Below are positions 44,696 through 56,483 of a stretch of DNA of 64,000 bases, piece by piece. Numbering within the stretch: position 1 is the first letter of the stretch; each line of letters begins with the position of its first letter. The notes beneath the pieces are model-generated. The model saw nothing but the letters and a program-made list of their open reading frames with translations. It did not search any database and was not told the DNA's origin. The position numbers and the translations under genes are program-made. This DNA is from Grammothele lineata (lineage: Eukaryota; Basidiomycota; Agaricomycetes; Polyporales; Polyporaceae), in the NCBI GenBank assembly GCA_002150815.3, contig NDFF03000150.1, positions 1 to 64,000 of the forward strand, in the 5' to 3' direction.

Positions 44696-45985
44696 ATGTT
44701 CCACGAACCACAACCAGATTCGGGCCGCGCCAACCAGAGCTTGAGCTTCGCCCGCAAGTTCCGGAGCTCGTGGCTGCCTCGCATCCTTCGCGCGCCCAGC
44801 AGCTGGCGTACAAATACCCCTCAGGCTCGCGCCGGCACCCCAGCAGGAGCCGTAACCATTTCTACCCCATACAACGTCAAGATGACCCAGCCCGGTAACA
44901 CAAACTCGAACGAGTCCACGCCCGACCCCGACGCCGCGCGCGCGGTGACCGTTTTCTGCGGGTCCTCGGCGGGCACCCATCCTGCGTACAACGCCGCTGC
45001 GCTCTGTGCGTCCTCCTCTTCTTTGGTCCGCCTTGACTCCGCGCGCTGATCAGGGGAAGGGGGACTATGCAGCATTAGGACGTGCCCTGGCCGCAGCGAA
45101 TCGGCGACTCATATATGGGGGCGGCGGAGCGGGGCTCATGGGCGCCGTGTCTAGGGCAGTATTGGAGGCGGGCGGGGAGGTGACGGGCGTGGTGCCGTAC
45201 GCGATGGTCGCGGTTGGGGGAGAGGTTGACGCGGTGAAGGGCACGAAGGCGGCGCACATACTTTTGAGGGAGGAGGGCGTTAGGGCGAAGGTACGTTCTC
45301 GATTCGGCGTGCTGTGGCGGACGGCGCATGGCTGTAATAGGTTTGCTGACGGCGATCGGTCTACAGGCAGAGACTGTGAGTTCCTCATGCGGCTTGCTTG
45401 GATGCGCGACCTCGCTGACGACCCGTTGATCAGATTGTGGTGAACTCAATGCACGAACGGAAGGCGGACATGGCGAGACGATCATGTGCATTCATTGGTC
45501 TGCCCGGCGGTCTGGGGACGTTCGAAGAGGTAAACCTTGATGTCGCCCTCATCATCCTCAACCTTTCTGACAGCTTGCGCAGGTTCTCGAGATGGCATGT
45601 TGGTCTCAAATAGGCATTCAGAGCAAACGTAGGTGTTCTTAATCCACCTCTGTCCTTCGTCCGCGCCTCATTCTTCTAACCTGCTACTCCTTTATCCTAC
45701 ACTTTCCGACCCACAGCGGTGATCGTCCTGAACGTCCGCGGCTACTGGGAGCCCCTCCGCCAACTCCTCCGGAACGCGATCGACGCCGGCTTCGTGCTCG
45801 CGCAGAACGAGCGCCTCGTCCGCTTCGTCGACGGCCCTGCGGACCACGCCGAGCACGAGAGCTTCGATTGGGGCGCGGCGGCGCTGGAGGTGCTCGATGG
45901 GTGGGAGCAGGTCGCGCGGAGCCATTTCTACAACTGGCACCTCCGCAAGGAGGGCGAAGATGCGGATGAGTTGGGCGCGGCGTGA
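44696..45985 (+). CDS. LOG-family phosphoribohydrolase
   Basis: Rossmann-fold enzyme of the LOG/lysine-decarboxylase-like family; known members release free cytokinin or adenine bases from nucleoside 5'-monophosphates. The first strand is [17 protein letters not shown], then [20 protein letters not shown] and [19 protein letters not shown]. The signature PGGxGTxxE is present as [10 protein letters not shown], preceded by [19 protein letters not shown]. It continues [29 protein letters not shown] and a helix with [15 protein letters not shown], to TGA at 45983-45985. Introns separate these blocks. The start is ambiguous: ATG 44882 gives the normal N-terminus (MTQPGNTN), while the in-frame ATG 44696 adds a 62-residue basic, Arg-rich leader that could target mitochondria. 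I annotate the longer form. Confidence 0.85.
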
Positions 45986-46086
45986 AATAGAGCGGCAAAT
46001 GGAATGTTGTATTGTAGATAGAGTAGATGAGAGTAGCCGACATGCGTGGGTGTACGTAGAAGATAGCGCGAGCGTACACAATAGTT

Positions 46087-46609
46087 TCAGACAAGAGCCG
46101 AGATCCAGTTCAGAACTGTGTTGAAGCCACCTCCGACGTACACCGCGCCGACGTATGCGTCCATGAGGAACCGTGTTTCCTACGGCGATGTAAGGCCTGC
46201 GGCTCAGATAATCAGCGGAGGACGACGCACCGCTGGATCTTTGATGTTAACGTTCTTCGCGTGTCGGACCTTGTCGCGCCACTTGTACCCCTCCACCCAC
46301 TTCTCTACCCAATCGTAAAGATGGTCGACCTCAGCCTACATTATCCCGAGTGAGCCAGTGAGCGATCTATAGACGAGTGGCTCGACACACCAGCATTTCC
46401 GCTGCAGTCAGCATCGGTTTCTTATCGAACATGACAATCGAGTACGCTGCATCGAGAATGTGGTGGCCGATCATCCGGAGCTTTTTCCCGTCGCCGTAAA
46501 GAGAGTCGGTGCTCATAGGTGTGCCAGAGACACGGAGGGATTGGTGAACGAAAATCTCGAGCATCGCCTCGCTGTCGATTTTGGGGGCCGGAGGTAGGCC
46601 AGACTCCAT
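46087..46609 (-). CDS. RNase III-like domain protein with degenerate active site
   Basis: A small three-exon protein of roughly 135-150 residues. The first exon has MLEIFVHQSLR, SLYGDGKKLRMIGHHILD and VMFDKKPMLTAAEM, following the helical pattern of RNase III domains, where the signature is like D-N-E-R-L-E-x-L-G-D-x-x-L. Here the acidic residues at the signature positions are replaced (G-D-G-K-K-L-R-M-I-G-H), so nuclease activity is unlikely. Exon 2 gives VDHLYDWVEKWVEGYKW, with a Lys/Arg-rich end; exon 3 ends with FPYVGAVYVGGGFNTVLNW, matching the G-A-x-x-x-D-x-G helix region of the family. Stop TGA at 46087-46089. Similar short proteins are common in agaricomycetes; function unknown. Confidence 0.62.
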
Positions 46610-47010
46610 GTTTTAGGTGGAGGAGGAGCGGGATACCTTCAAAGGCTCAAAGCAGGGATGGGATAGTACGAGCCTTGGAGATGAGAACTGGGGAGTAGAA
46701 CTTCTACCGTCTGCACGACGATTTTAGGCTTCTACTCCAGTGCTGCGGTAGACACAGCGAGACTGAACGAACCAGACTAATTGAATGGGAGGGACGGCGT
46801 GTGCTGCGGCGAGTGTAATCGCGGTGACGTCTGGCACCTTCCTTAGGAGCAAACGGCAGAGGGCTCGCATACCACAAATCACCGGCTGGCGGATGTTTTG
46901 CAGGCTCTTCCTCACCTCACAGAGGCTCCCTCAAAGTCCGGTCCTGTGCAAAATAAGACCCATGAAATCCAGAATCGAGAAGTAAAACAAACAAACAACC
47001 ATGCCAGAGC
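46610..47010. other. intergenic
   Basis: 401 bp between two minus-strand genes. No gene or repeat seen. Confidence 0.5.
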
Positions 47011-48539
47011 TCACTCCCACCCCTCCTCGCCCGTCGTCCGCCCCCTAAAGTTGCACTCCACAAGCAAGGGCACGACGTCCGCCGGCTCGGCGTAGTAGTC
47101 CATGAACGCCCAGCCCCGGATCCGTGCCCGCTCTCTGTCCTGCGCAAAGCGGTCGAGCAGCCACTTGCCCAGGCGGCCGTTCACGCCCTCGACGCCGAGT
47201 CCCCACTTGGGCCACCCGAAGCCACGAGCGATCGTTGGCGGGAACGCGAGCGGGAAGGAGGCGGCGGAGAAGAATGATATGTTGAGCACAGGGCCCGGGA
47301 ACTGTGGTGCGTCGCTATGGGGCGCGGGAGGGAGGAGGTTCTCGGTCGCGAGTTGCGTCTTCTCCGGGATGGAGAGAAAAGACGGGATCGCGTACCTGTA
47401 GACAAAGTCAGCAAATGGTACGGCGGTAGTGTGCTGAACTCGTACCAATCATGAGTGCGGACGAGCGTGCCCTTAAGCGTCCAGGTGAAGCCTCCCTTCT
47501 CGCTGTCCGGCCACGCCGTCGGGTGTATGCCGAGACCCTCGAGCCCGCCCTCCCACTCTTTCCCGTCGCCTCCGAACCTGCTGAGCAGGACAACGCGACC
47601 CCTCACCTCACCTAGCGTCGGTATCCTGTTCTCAAGGAACCACATCTCGCGCCCCCCAGGGCCAGCCATGATCTCGTCGTGCACAAGGCGCGAGAAGAGC
47701 GGAAGGGGCGTCTTGGTAAAGTCCTCCTGCTTGATGGACATGACGAGTGCCTCGTTCCGCGACGCGGGTGCGGAGAGGAAGGTATGCACGTCACGGAGGA
47801 TGTCCTGGAAGGGTGTCCGCTGGGGGGTGATGCCGTGGTAGGCTATCAGGCGGCCGTCGACGACGGCGAGGCGCACGTCGAGCACGCGGATGCCGGCTTG
47901 CAGCTGTGACGCGAGAGGGGTCTCGGGACTTTGACACTGAGAGATGGGCCACCCGTAGAACGCCATCCTAGACGAGGAATGGGGTACTTAGCTATGGGGT
48001 AGGGTCCAATGGGAGTTGAACGTACGTGTCATGGGTCCCTAAAGGCACGCTGTGAGCATATGACAAGAACGTTGGAGTACGTACTTCTAACCTGGCAAGA
48101 GAAGAGATGATAGTGGAAGCGAATCCGGCATCTCCGATAAAAAGGAAGATGTGTCCCTCATGGGGAACACGGACAGCTTGTAATGTCCTTTGCACACCTG
48201 AGCCGTATCCAGAGAAGACGCACGAGAGAAGAATCACTGGGGACATACCTTAGTCCTGTATATCCGCCACGGGCATCCTTGGTACGTGCGTAGAGTAGTC
48301 CATTTCGCTCCCAATTCCAGGGATAAGACTGTCGAGACCAAAGACGGACCGACAACATACTCCTTCTCCAGCGGTTCAGTCTTTCGTACAATTCCAATTA
48401 ATGCTCCTGCATGCACTCCTGAGACGGTGGATGATCCGTAAGGCAGCGCCGTCAACCAGCCATCTTGGCCTTTGAGCGAGAATAAAATGGTGTGGGGAGT
48501 TTCATTCGCTAGCGTAAGTTTCAGGTGGCGACTACGCAT
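47011..48539 (-). CDS. PI-PLC X-domain-like phosphodiesterase
   Basis: The N-terminal ~120 residues (LKLTLANETPHTILFSLKG, VSGVHAGALIGIVRK) are beta-rich and of unknown type. Then comes a phosphatidylinositol-specific phospholipase C X-box domain: THDTMAFYGWPISQCQ with the first catalytic His, LASQLQAGIRVLDVRL with the metal-pocket and phosphate-contact residues, RLIAYHGITPQRTPFQDIL with the second His, and NEALVMSIKQED. The C-terminal half has EVRGRVVLLSRFGG and ends FMDYYAEPADVVPLLVECNF, with TGA at 47011-47013. It lacks the Y-box and C2 domain of eukaryotic phospholipases C, so it resembles bacterial-type, calcium-independent enzymes; the true substrate is uncertain. There is no clear signal peptide in the first residues. 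Start ATG 48537-48539. Confidence 0.8.
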
Positions 48540-48875
48540 GAATTGTGGATCCGCGCGGTTATCGACAAAAGTATGTTAGGATGTTGGACTGCTCTGGAGG
48601 ACCGAAAGAGGTCGACGTGCTGAAGGGGGAGGCACTGATGGCACTGGGAAGAGCGACAGAGCCGCAGTTGCGCAGTAGTTGCGCCCGTCAGCGCGATGCA
48701 CGTTCCTCGTCCACCGACGCCACTGACGCGCGTGGGGCGGAATCAAGGCGGCCCGAATACGGCCCGCAAGCTCTCTCCTGATGAATGGATCGTCATTGGG
48801 TCGTGAATCTGGCGTGCAAATACAGAGTTCGTAGACAATATCGTGGGTCTATTTGTACCGATCAACATCGTAGTG
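48540..48875. other. intergenic
   Basis: 336 bp between two minus-strand genes; no gene signal. Confidence 0.5.
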
Positions 48876-50633
48876 CTAACAGCTAGCCAGACCACGAGTA
48901 ACAAGTTCGTTTCCAGCTTTGATGAAGTAATAGTCGCCTACATAGCATTCCGGCGAGGGGGATGAGCACTTCCAAAGACAACGACAAACGATATGTATAA
49001 GTATACGTACCGTACACGATTCCCGTGAGGTTGTTCTGTGCGGGGTTGTTCACCGTGCCATTAGAGAGCAAACTCTGCCACGACGGTGCCCACGCAAGTT
49101 TCGTGTTGTCGCGGATGATCTTCACGCTCGCGTTAGACTCTTGAAAGTACTAGAGGTTGGAGGTACTATGACAAACCTTGATTGCGGCGGCAGTATAGCG
49201 TGTCACGCCGACGACGTTCGGGATAGAGAGCTCCTGCTCCGCCAAGAGCAACATCCCGTTCGCGGCAATCATCGCTGCCGAGGAATCCGCAGGACGTGGT
49301 GGGACCAAAGGCGCGTTGAAGTCCCTGTGGAAGCAGCGATGCATGTCATGAACCGCACGAGACACAAAGGTAGAGCTTCCTTACCAGGGAACGACGCCGT
49401 CGGAGGGGAGGTTGTCGATGAAGTAATCTGCCATCCGGCGAGAGGTCTGGATATACGCAGTGTGCTTCGTGTGCTTGAACACTATACCAAACACGATGAG
49501 CGTTGGAACATGACAAGTAATAGCCGGACTTACTGTTGGCGAAGCCGTAGATGCCCCATGCCTGGCCTCGGCTCCATGTGCTAACAAGCCGATTAGTATG
49601 GAGAGCCGGGCATGACCTACTACACAGTCCCTCGTACCTGTTATCGGCATACCCCTGGGAGGTGCGCCTCCTGATGACCGCGCCAGTTGTGGAGTTGTAG
49701 TCAACAACGTGGTAGGAACTACCTGAAGCGTCCAATGAGTTTGAGAAACTGTGAAGTGGAGCAGCAAGAAGACGAGGAAGCTGAGAAGACGTACCGTCTG
49801 GGCGCACATGATTCTCCATAGTCTTGTTAGCGTGCGAGATCGCCATCTCACGGAGTGTATGATTGCCCGTGAGCGCTTCCGATTGGAAGAAGACCTGGAT
49901 AGGCGAGTCAATGGACTTAGTGGGAGGCTTCTTCAATAGACTATACGCGCCTCGAGGTTCATCATGTTGTCAATGATAACCTAGAGTAAGACGCGTCATT
50001 GATCATAGAGACGAGCACGGGATCTTCAAAGAACCCACTTGGAAGTCGGTCGGATCCGATGAGTCCCAGCTTCGGGTGCAGCCGACTATGGGGCTGAAGC
50101 GCTTCGCAAGGTCATCTGAGAACGCGTTCACAGCGGTGATTGCTGTTTGGTTGTGTGGGTTCCTATGTAACTCAGTCAGTTTTCCCCACAGAAAAGGCGC
50201 AGCATGCTGAAACGTACACAAGGAGTTCATCCATAAAGGGGAAGCTCACGAAGCCGACGTCGTGCTGGAGGTTGTGATTAACCGTCTCGAGCGGTATCTC
50301 CGGAGTCGCCCACGTCCTCCCGAGTTCCAACCATTGGTCCGCATCACCGACGTCGCTCTTGTGGCAGAGCTTGGTGCGCTCGTACATCGCGTACAGAGTC
50401 GATGGGAAGAAGCCTGTCGTCCATTCGTCAGGCTCAAACCAAATCCACTTCCCTTGAACGCGGTCCGTGTACTGAGGATACTGTGCCGGACTGGGGAACG
50501 CGTTAGCGGTCGCGAGCACCTTCTGCGCTATGAGCGGCGAGAAAAGCTCTGCAGGAGGAGCGACGAAACCAGTCGCGGCGGCAAAGACGCGAGTTGTTGA
50601 GAGCGCCGCAACGGCAAGGCTTAGTGAGAGCAT
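48876..50633 (-). CDS. secreted GH88 unsaturated glucuronyl hydrolase-like, copy 2
   Basis: Inverted paralogue of the gene at 33170, with nearly the same exon pattern. The start at 50631-50633 gives the signal peptide MLSLSLAVAALSTTRVFAAA; longer open frame upstream lacks an ATG. Family blocks: LFSPLIAQKVLATANAF, EPDEWTTGFFPSTLYAM, NLQHDVGFVSFPFMDELLV, VIIDNMMNLE, SYHVVDYN, STWSRGQAWGIYGFAN, FNAPLVPPRPADSSAAMIAA, NLTGIVYGDYYFIKAG and TAG at 48876-48878. Both Asp of the active site (in HDVGF and IIDNMMNLE) are kept. The protein is extracellular by signal peptide and should trim unsaturated uronic acid from glycan fragments. Differences from copy 1 are spread through the protein (for example EVLF- versus EARI-type exon ends), so the duplication is not recent. 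Confidence 0.88.
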
Positions 50634-51662
50634 ACCGGGGGCGAGAGCCGGGGTGTAAGGAGGCGAGTGCTGGGCACACTGACAGCGGGCCTTGGAGGAA
50701 CACGGGCTCTTGTGGGGCACGGACGTGTTAAATATGAAAGCAACTTCACGGCAGGCACCCCTGAGCCCGACGGCAACTCGGGCCTTCGGACAGCGGCTGC
50801 ACGAGGTTGACGGCTTGGATAAATGGGCCGGGAACGCGCTCGGGGGCTCGTGATAGCATCCGAGGGCGTAACATCCCGCCGTCCGGCCCCGATGCGTTGT
50901 CTATTGTCCATATCTCGACGAGCACATGGTCACGGAAGAATGTCTGTGTCAAGATGCCACGTCGGAATCCGACATCTGCATATGAGGACGCCTGGTGCCT
51001 ATGAAGCGCGGATTACCTTGGGAGGGCGCTTCGGTGAGGAAGACGGCCTTGTTGGGCTGGGCGCATTCTGATGAGCGGAGGTAGGAAGGCGCATGACGAG
51101 GTCACGAGGCGAGAAGGCCGAGGCGTAGCGTCATTGGAGCATTTTGGCGGATTTACGAGAATCGAACGTATGGCAGAGGCAGGGACGCGGGGATGCAAGA
51201 AAACGAGAGAAACGTATTTATCCGGAGAACGCGTAGTGGTGGCGGTAGAGCGACAAGTTAGTTTTAGCGCTTCATGGTAGGGAGACTAGATAGACGCTCA
51301 AAAGCTTATCTGAGATCCCCAACTACAAGATTGAAATCGAGGCTCAGAGCGTCTATACTAGCTTGTACTCCAACAACAACGAACCAAGGTCATTTGTTGG
51401 ACTCAGTGAGCTCAAAATGAGGACGTGCTCCGAGACCGGGTACTCACCCATCTGTTTCCAGTAGTGTTTGTGTGCTGCCAGTGAATCCATCATCGCCGTG
51501 TCCCATACGAGCAGTGTTGCAATTCGAAGCTGCGCATATACAGCCTGAACAGTACTTCAACTGAATCATAGGCATGCTGGTTTCGTTACACTCTTGTTAT
51601 TGCTTCGATTTACTGATTGCTTCTATATTCTCTTTTGCCTGCCGTGCTAGACAACGTGGGCT
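50634..51662. promoter_or_regulatory. divergent promoter, GH88 copy 2 and MED1
   Basis: About 1.0 kb between divergent start codons. Only short unsupported frames are found. AT-rich stretches near 51540-51640 probably belong to the MED1 leader. Confidence 0.5.
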
Positions 51663-54130
51663 ATGGCAGCGCCTTCACAGCCATCAGAAGCTAAGCTCGC
51701 CTTACCTCCAACTGTGCTATCAACACTACAGCAGTTCACATCTCAAGATGCTCTTTCATCAAATTCTTTCCATCCCTTCGCCTCATCTCCAGAGGAGTCG
51801 CTATCGACGCTCAGGCGTATCATTGACATGACTGGACAGGCTGCACAATCCCTCAACGCTCATCTATCGCTCCCACTTTCCAACCCAAAGCTTGTCTCTC
51901 TGTACAGGCAGCAGTCATCTATCTCGCACACAGTACAGCAGGTGAACAGCGATTTACTCTCACTTTTTTCCCAAGCGACTCATTGACTTAGTCATCTACA
52001 TAGTCCGATCAAAATGTGCGTCATACCATCACCTCGTTGAGGAAGAGGATAGGTATCACTTTCGGAGAAGACATTCCTCTGGAAAGGGCAGCAATCGTTG
52101 ATTGGTTCATCAAAAGGCTTCTGGAGTGGGGCACTTCCGCTGGCATGGAGGCCTTCAGTGAGGCGGAAGCAAATAACAAGATTGTTGTCACCCTCGGAGG
52201 GAAGGTCCTGGTAATCGACATTGAGTTCGTCATCGACCGCTCAGATCTGTCTCGGCCCATAATCAGCGTATCGTCACTCAAAACAGCGTACGCAATTCCT
52301 AACAGCACATCCGAGTCATCATCTGGTCACTCTAGGTCGCTGGACGGGTTCCTGGCCAGTGCTATCCGCGCCTTCCTAGCAGAAGTACAGAAGGATGACG
52401 ATCAGCGCGATAGCGTAGAAGCGGCGAGAATAGGAAACTTGCTCTCCAGTCATCTATCGTATCTCATGAAGCTCGATCACCTGGCCCTGACAGAAAGCGA
52501 AGGAGGTGGGCGATGGTTCAGCTTCATTGACAAGATGTCCCTTGAAATCGAGAGTATCGCCCGCAAGGAAGCGGATGTGATTCTAAAGTACGCATCCCCA
52601 CTTCAGCTCGATATGCCAGCTAATGGAATACTTCGCAGGGCCGAGAGAGGCGCTTCTGCCACGCCCCTCGACGTTTTCCTATTGCGCGCACACGCACACC
52701 CCCTACCCTACCTCACAACACCTTCCATATCTTTCCTCACATACGTCTCGCCTCTGGCCTACCTTAGGTTCCTTCGCTCAGTGTCCTCGTCCCAGCCATA
52801 CTTACCACCATCCACCCACCTCCCAACACTCGACGTCCCCATCCCCCACATCCGCTCGACGCTCACTGCGGCTACCCGACCGCCGGGCATCACCGTCGCG
52901 ACACTCGTACTCTCCCCGACGCCCCCGCCCGCCTACCACGACGATTCCATGTCGCTCTCCGCGATCGACGTGCGCGTGTCGGCGTCGCTCGTAGGCGAGG
53001 CGCAGCGCGTCGAGTACGTGTTCCCAGCTGCGCGCGAGGTCGCCGCGCTCCAGGGCCAGCAGTTCACGTGGATCCTCGACTTCACCGATGGTGGGCGCCA
53101 CCCAGGGGTCGTCATGAGCCAGGCGCGCCTGCGCGAGATCGAGCTGGTTGTGAATCCGTTCAGCAGTATGGATCATATCGAACATTCGATAATGCCACTC
53201 GGTGCAGGCAGCTGGGTCGATATGCTGGTAGGTTTCCGTTCATTTCTCCCGCCAACGTCCGTCCCTCTGACAACAGCTACAGCTGAATCCTCAAACCCCC
53301 ATGCCACCAGAACGGTATAGTGCAGTCTATGTGCGTTGGCCCGCCTAGGTGCCAGTTCCTCCTTCTCACGTTTTCCCCTTTCAGACATCACCAACGTCTG
53401 CACATCCGCCCCTGCAACTTCGTTTGAGTACCCCGGACGAGCCCGGTTTCGTCCTTGAAACCATCCCAGTGCGGACCTTGAAAGAGGTCTGGAGTGTCCT
53501 AGAGGTGCGACAACCTGTGTGCACGAGAATCGTCAACGCGTGCTAATGAAGAAATGATGTTGCAGATCGTCAGAGAACAGTGCTGGCTCAACGAGAACAT
53601 AATCAGCTGTCATTGGGTCCCTGAAGGCTACAACCCACCGGTTCCCCCACCACCATCCGATGGCACGGATGACTCGGTGGTGACAGACGACGACCTCCAA
53701 GCTGTGTTGAAAGGTATGCTCTGTCTCCTCGATTCACGAACTTCTAACGAGGTCCTAACCGCCCTTCCCTCTTGCAGGCACGCTCGCGCCGCGAAGCATT
53801 CCCGTGAACGTATACCTCCCAACGACTCCCGCCCCGGAATCAGATTCGCTCTTCGCAGAGCCGCCCCCCGACCTCGTCGACGACGCGTTCAACCCGCCGC
53901 GCCGTGCGCCCGCGCGGATCGTGCTCACCGCGCCCGAACGGCCGCCCATCTCGGGGCTCGTGGAGATCGGCGTCATGTTCGATCCTGCGCGCCCGCGCGG
54001 CGTCGTCGTCGACATTGTGGGCGCGATGGGTGTTGATGTGGGCACGGAGGTGCTGGAGGAGGTGTGTAGACGTGGAGGGCTGTTTGGGCTGCCGGGGAGG
54101 GTGTGGAAGAAGGCACATGAGATGTTATAA
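51663..54130 (+). CDS. MED1: Mediator complex subunit 1
   Basis: MED1 links Mediator to activators at RNA polymerase II promoters. It starts MAAPSQPSEAKLALPP at 51663; a 60-nt intron (gtgaac...catag) joins VQQ to SDQNVRHTITSLRKRIGITF. The Med1 fold reads DIPLERAAIVDWFIKRLLEW, KVLVIDIEFVIDRSDL and SRPIISVSSLKTAYA, then IRAFLAEVQ, HLSYLMKLDHLAL and WFSFIDKMSLEIESI. The central part (PLAYLRFLRSV, DVRVSASLVGEAQRVEYVFP) matches the C-terminal MED1 region. Later exons hold STPDEPGFVLETIPVRTLKE, IVREQCWLNENIISCHW and a Pro/Asp-rich insert, then GLVEIGVMFDPARPRGVVVD, ending at TAA 54128-54130. About 780 residues. Confidence 0.85.
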
Positions 54131-54438
54131 CCGTTTCACCGTGTGTGAGCGCCACATGGTTTACACTGTTCGAAAGTTATACATGATATCTTTGCATGCG
54201 TTTTACGCCCACGGTAGATAAGAAGCGTGCGTTGTAGTTTCCGACTCTAATCCTTTGAGCTGCTAACGTCTGATACCGATACATCATACATCTGCCTACA
54301 TCCAGTTTTGCCGCGCGCCACCAGTTCGATTAGTTGGGGACATTGGGCAAAGCTACTGGTCGGATAGGTGCGACTGACGGTGGAGTTGCAGCGGCTGTAT
54401 TTTCCATCTAAGAACTTTCTCCCAAATTCTCAAGTACG
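54131..54438. other. convergent 3' region
   Basis: 308 bp between convergent MED1 and BTB copy 1 stop codons. No gene seen. Confidence 0.5.
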
Positions 54439-55837
54439 TCATGGTACTTCCTTACCTTCACTGGGGGGTGGCCGCGCCCCATTCGATTCGGGCGTTAATG
54501 GGGGCATCGCTGAGATTCCCGTTGTCCAGAGGCCCTTGAACTGAGTCTTACTCTTCTTTCGTTTCGGCAAAGGCCCAGAGGTGCCTGAGTCGGATATGTC
54601 TAGCTGAGGGGCAGACAATGCAACTCGCAGACCCATTAATGATCGCAAGACACTCCCCGCGTGAGGCAGCTCCCCGGTGACAATCCTGTCAATGACATCT
54701 GGAAGCGCGCGCTGAACGACGGGGTCGGAGTACTTCTGCGACATGAACGAGACGGCGTGTTCTTGCAGTCGGTCGTATCTACGATTTATGAACCGGGTGA
54801 ATAACAAGCTCGCAATCGAACGAGAAGACGGCGTAGTCGGTCAAAGACATACCGAGAAAAGAAGCTAGAGAATGCCTCTTGGACGATGTTCTCCGGGCTC
54901 AGCCGTGACACGATCTCATTGTACGCCTTTTTTTGCAGCTCCGACATACCGTACTGTGCATCAGATGGTAGTCATTATTCCCGATGAGCGGTCAGCACTC
55001 GCAATATGGCGACGGGAGGTTAGGACGGGACACTCACGAATTCGGCAAGGCGGTACATCGACTTTGGAGAGCACCCCGGGGCCTGGCCCGCCCCCGACGT
55101 GAATAGTGCGAGTTGTCGTTGTGACCCACCCTGCGACTTAAGGGGCAGGAAGTTGATCTTGCCAGTATAGAGATAGAAAACAAACGCTCTGATGCTGTAG
55201 AATGGATGAGCATACATCAGCGAGAGGACTGTTGTGAAGTTGCAGGGCGGGTAGCGATACACACGTTCGATATGCCATGTTAGGTATGAAAATTTGGTGA
55301 CAATGGGGCGCCGCGCCAGACTCTCGGATCTTGCCAGACGTAGAAGAGTCGACAGGTTCTTCTTTGGATTTTCCGTTGATTATGGTGTACGAGCTGGAAC
55401 TGCCGGAGGATGAAGGACTCGCGACGGGTGTGCTGGGATCATCGTGCATATCGAATTCGTCGAGATCGCTGTCGGTCTCGTAGTCGTACTCTGATTCTAC
55501 CGCACACTGCCGGATATTAGGTCCAGTGCTGATGCTGGTCTCCGCAAAGCCAGACGTAAGCACTGTGAAACGCCCAACACGATTAGATCGAGTCCTGTGA
55601 GAGTACGCTATAACAAGTAGTGAACTCTCGCTCACATTTTGAGAAATACTCTGAGCTCTCCTTCAAAATGGATCCCACAGCCACGACAGGCAGCGGATGG
55701 TCTATTGTGACTGTACCATCGAGGGAGATCGTACGCCGCGTGAAGGCGAACATGTGAACATCGCGAAACTCTGGGGGTAGCAAGGAATCCTTGAGAGCCC
55801 TTTCGAGCGGGGTGAGTGAACTGCTCTTGCTATTCAT
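54439..55837 (-). CDS. BTB/POZ domain protein, tandem copy 1
   Basis: The BTB fold is spread over several exons: PEFRDVHMFAFTRR, VVAVGSILKESSEYFSK, VLTSGFAETS, then a ~75-residue Ser/Asp-rich insert (YDYETDSDLDEFDMHDD and SSSGSSSSYTI), HQIFIPNMAYRT, AFVFYLYTGKINFLPLKS, KSMYRLAEF, MSELQKKAYNEIVSRLSPEN and the BACK-like YDRLQEHAVSFMSQKYSD. The order (H-x-x-L/I-x-x-x-S-x-x-F, I-P-x-x-A-Y-x-x-F-L-x-Y-I-Y-T) is that of BTB proteins that bind Cullin-3 or dimerise. The C-terminus is Lys/Pro/Ser-rich (PKRKKSKTQFKG) and may hold a nuclear signal. The start is set at MNSKSSSL (55835-55837) from the second copy; an in-frame ATG 55957 is an alternative. Stop TGA 54439-54441. Confidence 0.78.
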
Positions 55838-56483
55838 AACGTCCCTGTTGAGGTCTTGAATGATCAGCGGAAGGCGCGTAGTATGTAAAAGCAGATGAAG
55901 GGGCGGTTCTACACAGATAATTGGTTTGCCTTGCGGACAACACGTTGCCAGTGGCATGCTGCATCACGCTTCTATCGACCTTCTAATCTCTGAGCGTCCC
56001 GTGATCCCAAGCGCTCAGGGCAGAGTCTACCACAACAATGCACAAACTTGAATAAGGGGGAATCTGCAGTCTGACTCTCGGAATACTGCCTATCGCTTCT
56101 GCACGCCCACAGGACGGGTCAAAATACGAAGTGGAGTCATTAGTAAGGACATTGCTGGGTCTGGCAAAACTGGTAATGTAATCATTCGCCTGGCATCGTA
56201 TCATACCTGATTGAAGCAAAATGGAGGAGCGTAGAAAGGCTCAACCGTGGACTGCATTTATCACTAGAAGATATGTATATAGCGTACTTCGTCGTGCCAG
56301 GACTTGCTTTTCTAGAATAAGTAGGCGCAGCGCGCCTACAAGATTCGCGCGAGCCTGTTTAAAAACCCCATCCAGAGGACTCAGCCTCGTTGGCAACACC
56401 CGATGTTGACGCCGGAGACTCTGATAGTAATTAGTTTAGAACTTCTTCGACGACCCACAGGGATGCTAGACTGGCTGGGGGGC
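55838..56483. other. intergenic between BTB copies
   Basis: Spacer between the tandem BTB genes with no supported gene. Part may be the leader of copy 1 if the upstream ATG 55957 is used. Confidence 0.45.

Noticed and set aside
33170..50633. Biosynthetic or polysaccharide-use gene cluster around the GH88 genes
   Set aside because: The genes between the two GH88 copies are housekeeping and unrelated; no polysaccharide lyase, sugar transporter or regulator lies nearby.
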